Source: Gemmatimonadota bacterium (GTDB taxonomy: Bacteria > Gemmatimonadota > Gemmatimonadetes > Palauibacterales > Palauibacteraceae). From it: a stretch of 5,765 bases of DNA. Below, one piece after another: positions 1 to 5,677 of the stretch (position 1 is the first letter of the stretch; every line of letters begins with the position of its first letter). The stretch is taken from the NCBI GenBank assembly GCA_029288095.1, contig JARFPW010000318.1, positions 1-5,765 on the forward strand. Reading direction: 5' to 3'. The notes under the pieces are model-generated. The model had not been told where the DNA came from, did no database searches, and saw only the letters and a list, made by a program, of their open reading frames with translations. Position numbers and translations under genes: made by a program.

Positions 1-2
1 GG

Positions 3-2513
3 CTCACGGAAGAGTTGGGGTTCTTCTCCGGGCTTCCCGGCGTCATGGCCTGGATCATCCTGATCGGATTCCCTATCGCCGTCGTCGTCGGCTGGATCTT
101 CGACATCAGTGCACAGGGCCGGCTCGTACGCACACCGCACATTAGACATGCGGCCGTACCCCGCCGGCCATCGAGGCTCAGTTTGCCGGTCCGGATCGCG
201 GCCACTGTCATCGGTATCATCCTGCTGTCAGCGAGCGGCTATACCGTCGTGCAGGTCATGAAGGCGGACGCCGCCTTGCCCCGCGGACCCTGGGTCGCCA
301 TGCCGATCGGTACCGGCCTCGAGTCGCCCCGGAACCTGGAATTGGCGCATATCGCGGCAGACAGATTCAATCGACAGTTGGGCGGATGGACGACTCTGAC
401 GAATACGCCGACGAGTGCCCTGGGGGGCGTGCGATTGCGGCAGGGACTTCGCGGTTCTGACGCACCGACGTTGGACCAGGCGTTCGAGATGGCCGACACC
501 CTGGACATCGGCATCCTGGTCGGGCTGAGCCTCGCCGTGCACGACGATAGTGTTGACCTCGAAGCCACCATCTATGACGTCAAGCGACGGCGCCCTGTTG
601 ACCGGGCGTTCATGCTTTCGGGCCCGGATCAGGACCTTGAGGACCTCGTCGCTCCGGTGGCGATGCATGCCCTCGGGTTGCGCGAACAGGAGTTGAGTCC
701 CGAGCAACTGAGGAGCGAGTCCCCAAACACGATTGCTCACCGGAGCTTCCAGGACGGACTCGACTCGCTCTATGCCTGGCGCCTGGAGGCCGCCGAGCGA
801 CATTTCCGTGCGGCAATCCTCGAAGACTCTTTGTTCGCCCGTGCCAACCACTACCTGGCGGTCACGCTGTTCTGGCAGGTAGGCAGAGACGGGCAGCGAA
901 TCGTGGACGTAGGCCACGAGATTGCGCGGCTCAGCCAGACCGCGGTCAGGTTGTTGGAGGTGAGGGAAGTCAGGCCAGGCTTCCAGGCGCATATAGAGGC
1001 CTTCGGCGCCTTCTGGAGGGGCGACTACGAGGATGCGAGACACCGCTATCGGTCCATCCTCGAACGGAATCCCAACGACACAGAAGCATGGCTGCTGTCA
1101 GGCTCGGTCGAGATCTACGATCCGATGTTGCAGGAGGTGGCGCCGGATGGTCTGCTGCCGCGTCGGAATCTCAACGCGGCCTGGACGGCGTTTGAGACAG
1201 CGGCGGACCGGTCCCCTGACTGGCAACTCTCGCACGGCAGCCTCGCGGACATCAACCACGACTTGCTGATCGCTGCGACGAACATCCAATGCACCGCGTT
1301 CGAATTACCCGATGCACCCTCCAGGGCCCCTTACGAGGTCGCCGAGGCCGGGGACCAGGTCGGCTTCTGTCCGTTGCTGCGAGACTCGATCCGCTGGGTC
1401 GAACCGTCAGCCGTCGGCGAGGAGATCCAACGCGAGGCCGCACAAGGTGCGAGTCGACTTGCCCTCAACTACAGGCGGTCACTCGACGACTGGCGGCTGA
1501 TGTACCCGGAGCAAGCGAGGCCATACGACGAACTTGCGAACTTGCTGACCTTACAGCTTGGCACGCTCGGATGTGGAGAGGATTCTTCAGCGGTCAAGGA
1601 TCTGACCGCCGAGATTCTCAGCCTGCGTGAAAGGTCGCTGTCGCTGCGTACGGACACTACCCGGGAAGATCGGGCCCGGATCGCCATCCTGAAGCTCGCC
1701 CTGGACGATATTGAGGGGGCAACTGAATCGCTGGATTCGGCGGTCCGCGATCTACATGACGGCGCCTCGATGCCGTTCGAAGCCGCCAACGTCTTCCTCG
1801 CCCTTGGGATGCCGGAGCGTGCGTTGGCTATCGCTGAACCCATCTGGTCGACGTGGACATACGAGACCGCGGATCCGGATGCAGAGGGCGAGCGCCTCAA
1901 GATGGGCCAGATCGCCCGCCCAGTCGCGGAACTGACGTCGTATGGAGTGTCGGGTCCAAGTCGCGAGTTGGATGCGGCCGTCGAAGCAATCTTTGCGGAA
2001 TGGGATGACCAGGGATACAGCCCGCGGCAGGCGGTCCAGGTTCGAAAGGCAATCTTGTCCTGGATATGGCCGGCCCTGGCCGTTTCACCTGAAACGCGGG
2101 CTCGATGGTTCGACGGCTGGGCGGAAGAGAACGTGGAGGTTCCGCTTGTCTGGCGAGGTTTCATGGCGCTGGATGCTGCCGCCGGTACCGAAGAACCGTC
2201 ACCCGACATAGACACTACCCTCGACGAAGTGCTCCACGGCCTTTCAGAGAAAGACCGCACCAGCCTGAAGGACCATTTCCTGGCGGGTCTGCTGGCACAG
2301 CTCGCGGGACGAGACGCCGAGGCTATCGAGCAGTTCGAGCGCGTCGAGTCGTGCGCCATCGAGCTGGACTCGCAGTCCTCGAGCTGGGGTCAGCGTACGC
2401 TGGCACGCCAGCATCGCGCTCATTCGTACTCTGCACTCGGAGACACCGCTCAAGCGCGGGAAGCTATGGCCGCCTATTCGGCACTTCGGGCGGACAGCGG
2501 TCCCGTTCCTTGA
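3..2513 (+). CDS. Membrane-anchored TPR protein with divergent TolB/FlgO-like domain, 5'-truncated
   Basis: The frame is open to the left edge (codons from base 3 read LTEE, then the TTG at 15), and no credible start with a ribosome site is visible, so the N-terminus probably lies outside the window. Numbering from the TTG at 15: residues about 9-30 form a hydrophobic helix ending in GFPIAVVVGWIFDIS. This matches the anchor (GFPIAL..AW.FDLTPEG-like) found in many adenylate-cyclase-type and kinase-type TPR proteins. A basic loop (40-60) and a second helix (about 60-82) follow. Residues 92-222 resemble a degenerate TolB-N/FlgO-like domain: WVAMPIG stands where VAVLPF is usual, and an MADTLDIGILVG...VDLEATIYD stretch matches the usual 'lgvdyvl.G...v.itaqLid'. 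TPR-like helical repeats occur near 242-285, 334-365 and 755-825. The C-terminal part is probably a periplasmic protein-interaction scaffold. The unseen N-terminus could hold a kinase, cyclase or DNA-binding domain, which would set its role. The next gene starts 22 nt downstream. Confidence 0.85.
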   Translation, partial: LTEELGFFSGLPGVMAWIILIGFPIAVVVGWIFDISAQGRLVRTPHIRHAAVPRRPSRLSLPVRIAATVIGIILLSASGYTVVQVMKADAALPRGPWVAMPIGTGLESPRNLELAHIAADRFNRQLGGWTTLTNTPTSALGGVRLRQGLRGSDAPTLDQAFEMADTLDIGILVGLSLAVHDDSVDLEATIYDVKRRRPVDRAFMLSGPDQDLEDLVAPVAMHALGLREQELSPEQLRSESPNTIAHRSFQDGLDSLYAWRLEAAERHFRAAILEDSLFARANHYLAVTLFWQVGRDGQRIVDVGHEIARLSQTAVRLLEVREVRPGFQAHIEAFGAFWRGDYEDARHRYRSILERNPNDTEAWLLSGSVEIYDPMLQEVAPDGLLPRRNLNAAWTAFETAADRSPDWQLSHGSLADINHDLLIAATNIQCTAFELPDAPSRAPYEVAEAGDQVGFCPLLRDSIRWVEPSAVGEEIQREAAQGASRLALNYRRSLDDWRLMYPEQARPYDELANLLTLQLGTLGCGEDSSAVKDLTAEILSLRERSLSLRTDTTREDRARIAILKLALDDIEGATESLDSAVRDLHDGASMPFEAANVFLALGMPERALAIAEPIWSTWTYETADPDAEGERLKMGQIARPVAELTSYGVSGPSRELDAAVEAIFAEWDDQGYSPRQAVQVRKAILSWIWPALAVSPETRARWFDGWAEENVEVPLVWRGFMALDAAAGTEEPSPDIDTTLDEVLHGLSEKDRTSLKDHFLAGLLAQLAGRDAEAIEQFERVESCAIELDSQSSSWGQRTLARQHRAHSYSALGDTAQAREAMAAYSALRADSGPVP

Positions 2514-2523
2514 ACTTACCAAC

Positions 2524-2530
2524 AGGGAGG
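2524..2530 (+). promoter_or_regulatory. Ribosome binding site deciding the start of the Cys-tailed protein
   Basis: AGGGAGG lies 2 nt before the ATG at 2533 but 5 nt before the tandem ATG at 2536. The spacing favours the second ATG. It falls in the 22-nt gap after the previous stop, consistent with translation from a shared transcript. Confidence 0.7.
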
Positions 2531-2535
2531 CGATG

Positions 2536-3192
2536 ATGTCTTTAGGAAAACTCGCGCGGTGGATGGGGGTCTTCCTCATTCCGCTGCTGGCCATTCCGTT
2601 GGCAACGTGCACTCCTGACGAGGAGGTATCGCGTGAGGCCTCGATCGAAGCTGTCGCCGATGAGGGAGGGGCGGTGGCTGACGATGCGGCTGTCCCCGAT
2701 GAAGAAGCGGCGGGCGGTTTGGCGGCCCCGCCGCCGAGCCCTCCGGGACTGATTGTCTCGAACCGACGGAGAGCCAATATCAATGTCGGAGGCAGGGCAT
2801 ATGGTAGGGGAAATCACCGTCCTCCCCCGGACAGCGCTGGATGGGAGCCGGGGGATCCCGGTCGCATCGGCATTCCAATCCAGGTGCCAGGTTTGGGCAC
2901 GCCGATACGGCCCACGATGAGTGACGTGGGTCTCGATTCGATGCGTGTATATGTGGGCGATGCTGAGCCAGGAGCCCGCCCGGTGGCCTTGATATACGGC
3001 ATCTACGACAACGAGGTGGCGAACCAAGCTGCGATCGGAACGACGCAGCAGAGCGTTGTCGGCGCCTCCATTGGAGCCCTTGAGATGGAGCTTATTGGAT
3101 CGCCCGAAGCCGAAATGGCCATCCCGCGGCATGGGGACTGCATCTGGTGTGGCCAGATCCTGGTGTGCGGCGTCGAACCCAATTGTAACTAA
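2536..3192 (+). CDS. Exported, probably lipid-anchored protein with four-cysteine C-terminus; function unknown
   Basis: No family is recognised. The start is placed at the second of two tandem ATGs because of Shine-Dalgarno spacing, giving 218 residues. A basic N-terminus (KLARW) and a hydrophobic core (residues 10-23) end in PLATC, with Cys25 as a possible lipidation site. Thr at -1 is unusual for a lipobox, so a plain Sec signal peptide is an alternative. Residues 27-62 are acidic and Ala/Glu-rich with a Pro-rich end, like a flexible linker off a membrane. The middle holds Pro/Gly-rich segments (PGRIGIPIQVPGLGTP) and a probable beta-rich stretch (MRVYVGD, PVALIYGIYD). The C-terminus carries Cys202, 205, 211 and 217 (C-x2-C-x5-C-x5-C), which could form two disulfides or a metal site. 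It lies 22 nt behind the TPR protein gene and is probably co-transcribed, so the two may work together at the envelope. Third codon positions are G/C-rich, as in its neighbours. Confidence 0.82.
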   Translation: MSLGKLARWMGVFLIPLLAIPLATCTPDEEVSREASIEAVADEGGAVADDAAVPDEEAAGGLAAPPPSPPGLIVSNRRRANINVGGRAYGRGNHRPPPDSAGWEPGDPGRIGIPIQVPGLGTPIRPTMSDVGLDSMRVYVGDAEPGARPVALIYGIYDNEVANQAAIGTTQQSVVGASIGALEMELIGSPEAEMAIPRHGDCIWCGQILVCGVEPNCN

Positions 3193-3202
3193 CGGGGCCC
3201 CA

Positions 3203-3379
3203 CTAGGGTCCGTATGCAGTCGTAGTTCCGGCGTAGGCGCCGCTGAACCTGATCAGGAAGCCGACGACCGCGAGTATGGCGACCGTGACCGCGACCTGTA
3301 GGTGGCGGGAGCGGCGGAGAGTAGCGGAGGCAAGCCGGAACGAGGCGACACGCAGCATGTCGAGTGCCAGGCCGAGCAC
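3203..3379 (-). CDS. Small single-pass membrane protein, unknown function (start uncertain)
   Basis: On the minus strand an open frame ends at the TAG at 3205-3203. From the GTG at 3379 it encodes 58 residues. An amphipathic, Arg-containing N-terminal part (residues 1-26, ending RRSRH) precedes a strong hydrophobic helix (about 27-44, QVAVTVAILAVVGFLIRF) and a short tail ending in AYGP. The positive charges before the helix predict an inside N-terminus. Third positions are overwhelmingly G or C, as in real genes here, and the helix with basic flank is unlikely by chance. The GTG has no Shine-Dalgarno. A purine run AGAGGGGGG (3409-3401) lies 6 nt before a CTG at 3394, which would give a 63-residue protein beginning LLNLRV. 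An ATG at 3358 would give 51 residues. The gene follows the Glu-Ala repeat protein gene in the same direction and the same frame, and its stop is 10 nt from that of the convergent gene. No family is recognised. Confidence 0.6.
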   Translation of the reverse strand: MLGLALDMLRVASFRLASATLRRSRHLQVAVTVAILAVVGFLIRFSGAYAGTTTAYGP

Positions 3380-3451
3380 GCGAAGGTTGAGCAGTGGCGA
3401 CCCCCCTCTACTCTCCGGGCGGGTCGCCGGGACGTCGAAGTGCGCCCGCCG

Positions 3452-4198
3452 TCAGTCCTTCTTCGCTTCCCTCTGGATACGCTGCCAGAACGTCTCCCCC
3501 CGCTCGCGCAGCTCACCGATGGCTTCCTCGCCGCGATCGCGAATCTCGTAGAACAGCTTCGTCAGGTCGCGGTCTTCCGGCTGCGGATCGCCGAGATCTT
3601 CCGGCTCAGCCGCGGGCTCGGCTTCGGCTTCGGCCTCGGTCTCCGCCTCGGGCCCTGCTTCCGCCTCTGCCTCCGCTTCGGCTTCGGCCTCAGGTACTTC
3701 CTCGACCATTACCTCCTCGGCCGATTCGAGAATCGGCTGGTCGCTCACGGCCGTCGGGTCGAGGCTGGCTTCGAGGTCCGCCACGAGGGCACCTGCGAAC
3801 TCATGGCCGTTGCCGAACACCACCCATAGCGGAATCGCGATTGCCGTCCCGAGCAGTGCGAGGCCCGCGCTCTGTCCTGCCACGGTCGCGGCGACTACGG
3901 TCGCTGCGCCGATACCGACGCGAGCCGGCCACGTACGGTCGTCCCATGCGAGGTCCTTGATCTGGCTCGCCGAGCTCTGCAGAGCGTCCAGCGCCGACTT
4001 GGCGTCCTGCTCGTCCGGGATCGCCTTCCGCAGCTTGTCCGCCGCGCTCGCATCCATCTCACGCACCTCGAGCAAGCGACGAAACAGGCGAATGACGGCG
4101 TGTTTCTGCGACTCGTCGAGCTTCTCTCTCGCCGCGCTGATAGCCTTCCGTTCTGCCTTGTTCAACAGGGGCGCGGTCGTATCGTTCGTGTCACTCAT
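3452..4198 (-). CDS. Membrane-associated Glu-Ala repeat protein, unknown function
   Basis: The ATG at 4198 was chosen because AGGAG lies 4 nt upstream. The frame is open further upstream, but that extension is Arg/Pro-rich and looks non-coding. The product has 248 residues. Residues 10-85 are charged and helical (NKAERKAISAAREKL and similar). Residues about 94-129 are hydrophobic (GIGAATVVAATVAG, a GQSAG turn, then LALLGTAIAIPLWVVF), which suggests a helical hairpin or one long membrane segment. Residues 166-200 are a Glu-Ala repeat with a few Pro, Gly and Thr. Residues 210-246 form a charged helix (LFYEIRDRGEEAIGELRERG). It could be a membrane tether with two soluble helical arms on the same side if the hydrophobic stretch is a hairpin. 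No catalytic motif is visible and no family is recognised. A small membrane protein gene follows downstream on the same strand, so they may form a two-gene unit. It is divergent from the secreted protein gene at 4432. Confidence 0.85.
   Translation of the reverse strand: MSDTNDTTAPLLNKAERKAISAAREKLDESQKHAVIRLFRRLLEVREMDASAADKLRKAIPDEQDAKSALDALQSSASQIKDLAWDDRTWPARVGIGAATVVAATVAGQSAGLALLGTAIAIPLWVVFGNGHEFAGALVADLEASLDPTAVSDQPILESAEEVMVEEVPEAEAEAEAEAEAGPEAETEAEAEAEPAAEPEDLGDPQPEDRDLTKLFYEIRDRGEEAIGELRERGETFWQRIQREAKKD
3599..3703 (-). repeat. Glu-Ala-coding hexanucleotide-type repeat (GAAGCC/GAGGCN variants)
   Basis: This is an imperfect tandem array of GAAGCC, GAGGCC and GAGGCN units read on the minus strand, encoding about 35 residues that alternate Glu and Ala, interrupted by GP, T and PA. 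It lies inside the membrane-associated protein gene. The units keep the frame, so copy-number change by slippage would alter linker length without a frameshift. The interruptions suggest the array is old or under selection for composition rather than freshly expanded. Confidence 0.85.
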
Positions 4199-4202
4199 GG
4201 GT

Positions 4203-4207
4203 CTCCT
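4203..4207 (-). promoter_or_regulatory. Ribosome binding site of the Glu-Ala repeat protein
   Basis: Read on the minus strand, AGGAG is followed by ACCC and then the ATG at 4198. This is a good Shine-Dalgarno at short spacing. It fixes the start and excludes the 38-codon upstream extension of the frame. Confidence 0.7.
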
Positions 4208-4285
4208 GACCTGCTGTATGGGTTCGGCGCACTGCCTGGTTGGTTCAATGTACGGGAGACGGGAGCGAGAAGTGTCGCGGACCCA

Positions 4286-4297
4286 CGGGCCGGCCCG
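4286..4297. promoter_or_regulatory. 12-bp perfect palindrome in the divergent intergenic region
   Basis: CGGGCCGGCCCG is a perfect 12-bp palindrome about 88 bp upstream of the minus-strand start and 134 bp upstream of the plus-strand start. Its position between divergent genes would suit an operator, but short GC-only palindromes are common by chance in GC-rich DNA, so the regulatory role is inference. Confidence 0.25.
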
Positions 4298-4332
4298 CCC
4301 AATCCTCGCCACGCACCTCGCGCAGGCACGAC

Positions 4333-4364
4333 TTGAAGTGGAGGCTGCGGGTCGCGAGTAGAAT
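4333..4364 (+). promoter_or_regulatory. Candidate sigma-70-type promoter for the secreted 142-residue protein
   Basis: TAGAAT (4359-4364) matches five of six bases of TATAAT and is one of the few AT-rich spots in the region. TTGAAG (4333-4338) resembles TTGACA, but the 20-bp spacer is longer than the usual 16-18, so the -35 assignment is weak. The start of transcription would be near 4371, leaving a leader of about 60 nt before the ATG at 4432. Confidence 0.3.
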
Positions 4365-4431
4365 CTTTCGTCGGCGGCGCTCCGTACGAGGCCGGGACCG
4401 GATTTCGTACCACACTGGATGGGATGTAGAC

Positions 4432-4860
4432 ATGAGACGTTCGACCTTTGCCGTGCTTACGATGGGCGCCTTTCTGATGGCGGCCCCCGGCCTCCATGCC
4501 CAGGAAGCCGGAGCCGAAGCCGAAGCCCCCGCCGTCGAAGCACCTGCCGACCTGCAGGTCATCGCCGGTTCGATCCTCAACCCCGGCTCCGTCGATCCGA
4601 TGCCGCTCAACTTCGAGTTCACCGGATCAGGAGACGACCTGGAAGGCGCCATCACCGTGCCAGCCGTCGAAGACATGCGGATCGTGATGAATGAGCTGAT
4701 GCTCACCGATTCCAGGTTTACGTTCTCTTTCCAGGCTCCGGGCAACAGCAACTACATCGAGTGCGATCTGGAGCGGCAGGACGACGACAGCTTCTCGGGT
4801 GAGTGCTTCGACGACACGGGCACGGTCGTGCCGATGGAAATAGGCGCCTTCGAGGGATAG
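4432..4860 (+). CDS. Small secreted beta-rich protein, unknown function
   Basis: The ATG at 4432 begins a clear Sec signal peptide: MRR, a hydrophobic core (residues 6-18), then PGLHA, with cleavage expected after Ala23 (LHA|QE). The full product is 142 residues. The frame is open upstream, but that part is Arg-rich and looks non-coding. Only a weak G-rich ribosome site (GGATGGGA) precedes the ATG. The mature protein starts with an acidic Glu-Ala-Pro stretch (24-39) and continues as an apparent beta-rich domain of about 100 residues. Its pattern (PMPLNFEF...GDDLEGAITVP......FTFSF..P....YIECDLE....FSGECFDD.GTVVPMEI) resembles the strand-turn pattern of small extracellular beta-barrel or sandwich modules found before serine hydrolases: x-G-x-L-x-G-x-I, then FxFxxP, then a closing hydrophobic strand. 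Cys111 and Cys125 may form a disulfide. No catalytic residues are evident, so it is probably a periplasmic or surface binding protein. A terminator-like hairpin follows, suggesting a single-gene transcript. Confidence 0.85.
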   Translation: MRRSTFAVLTMGAFLMAAPGLHAQEAGAEAEAPAVEAPADLQVIAGSILNPGSVDPMPLNFEFTGSGDDLEGAITVPAVEDMRIVMNELMLTDSRFTFSFQAPGNSNYIECDLERQDDDSFSGECFDDTGTVVPMEIGAFEG

Positions 4861-4878
4861 CACGACTCAACGTGCGTC

Positions 4879-4894
4879 CGGGCTTTCCAGCCCG
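4879..4894 (+). terminator. Terminator-like hairpin after the secreted protein gene
   Basis: CGGGCT (4879-4884), loop TTCC, AGCCCG (4889-4894) forms a perfect six-base-pair GC-rich stem starting 19 nt after the stop at 4860. It is followed by CATATTCTTCG, which is locally T-rich but not a proper T-run. It is a plausible but weak intrinsic terminator separating the secreted protein gene from the DUF6090-like gene. Confidence 0.45.
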
Positions 4895-4984
4895 CATATT
4901 CTTCGCTCGCCAGGTGCGACACGAGCATGAGACGAGGGACGTTCCCATCGAGACGACCACCGAAGCGTTCGAGAAATAGCGGCC

Positions 4985-5677
4985 GTGCCCAACGGCGGAA
5001 TCCCCTGGAAGCGGCTCGCGGCGGAGGCGGTGGTCATCGTCGCCTCCGTGTACCTCGCGATTGTCCTGGAGGGCAACGCCCAGGCCGGGGAGCGTGCGGA
5101 GGAGGCGAGGGCCGCGCTGGCCCAGCTACGGGACGAGCTGCGAGAGGACCGGGCCGACATCGGCGATGTCCGGGCCGAGCAGGAGGCCCTGTCGGGCCAC
5201 TACGTGGCCTTGCTGGACTGGTTCGGCGAGCCCGCATCTATGCCGGGTGATTCGGTGCAGGTGAGCCTGGATCACGTCGTCAACTCGAACCGCACGATGT
5301 TTCCGCGGAGCTCGGCCTGGACCACGATGGTCGCGTCCGGACAGCTTACAGAACTGGGCGACCCGGCCCTCGTGACCCGCCTCGGAAACCTGTACGAGAA
5401 CATCAACCCTCGGCTGATATACAATGGCGAGTATTTTGACTCGGACCTGAGTGTGTTGGCGTTCGGCTCCATCGTCTCGATCTGGGACTTTCACGCCGGG
5501 CGCCTGCTAACGAGAGACGTCGGGGCGCTCGCCGAATTCAGAAACCGCCTGCGGGCCATGTATCACGCTTGGAACCAGTACTACCTGGCCTTGCTCGACG
5601 AGTACGAGGCGGAGGTAGAGGGATCGATCACTGCGGTGAGTGAGCACCTCGAAGACAGTGGATGGGAATCACCATGA
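4985..5677 (+). CDS. DUF6090-like single-pass membrane protein
   Basis: The start is a GTG at 4985. The frame opens at 4931, and no other ATG, GTG or TTG start precedes the membrane segment, so the GTG is preferred despite lacking a clear Shine-Dalgarno (only GAGAAA upstream). The product has 230 residues. WKR precedes one transmembrane helix (about 10-29, AAEAVVIVASVYLAIVLEG), then a charged coiled-coil-like helix (33-66, rich in Ala, Arg, Glu). This order (N-terminal anchor with 'YLA', then a long helix with an L.DEL..D pattern) is what I recall of DUF6090 proteins. The segment SSAWTTMVASGQLTELGDPALVTRL (quoted here as SSAWTTMVASGQL then DPALVTRL) also fits the family's 'y..l..SG.l..i.d..L...l..yy' region. 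The C-terminal half is helical and rich in Trp and Tyr. The function of the family is unknown to me. The stop overlaps the start of a lipoprotein gene by four bases, so the two are probably translated together. Confidence 0.82.
   Translation: MPNGGIPWKRLAAEAVVIVASVYLAIVLEGNAQAGERAEEARAALAQLRDELREDRADIGDVRAEQEALSGHYVALLDWFGEPASMPGDSVQVSLDHVVNSNRTMFPRSSAWTTMVASGQLTELGDPALVTRLGNLYENINPRLIYNGEYFDSDLSVLAFGSIVSIWDFHAGRLLTRDVGALAEFRNRLRAMYHAWNQYYLALLDEYEAEVEGSITAVSEHLEDSGWESP

Noticed and set aside
228..1043. Minus-strand open frame of about 271 codons opposite the TPR gene
   Set aside because: Arg/Gln/Pro-rich translation without a recognisable fold, fully antisense to the TolB/TPR coding region.
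1469..2359. Long minus-strand open frame of about 296 codons opposite the TPR gene
   Set aside because: Ser/Arg/Ala-rich translation without domains, and antisense to a clear gene; a usual by-product of GC-rich coding DNA.
3194..3211. GC-rich inverted repeat (GGCCCC-ACTA-GGGTCC) between the convergent stops
   Set aside because: It could be a bidirectional terminator, but the stem has a C/T mismatch in the middle, overlaps the stop of the minus-strand small gene, and lacks a T-run on either side.
3719..3738. Perfect CCGATT-CGAG-AATCGG hairpin (3721-3736, extendable by one GC pair)
   Set aside because: It lies well inside the Glu-Ala repeat protein gene with no T-run and encodes ordinary residues (QPILESA), so it is probably coincidental.
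3302..3829. Plus-strand frame with repeated GFGFGLGLRLG-type residues
   Set aside because: The pattern comes from the antisense of the Glu-Ala repeat; the rest has no coding character and overlaps the better-supported minus-strand genes.
4199..4312. Upstream 38-codon extension of the Glu-Ala repeat protein
   Set aside because: A good AGGAG ribosome site sits before the internal ATG at 4198, and the extension is Arg/Pro-rich without structure.
4240..4431. Upstream extension of the secreted protein frame
   Set aside because: Arg-rich non-coding-like composition, and the Sec signal peptide begins exactly at the ATG at 4432.
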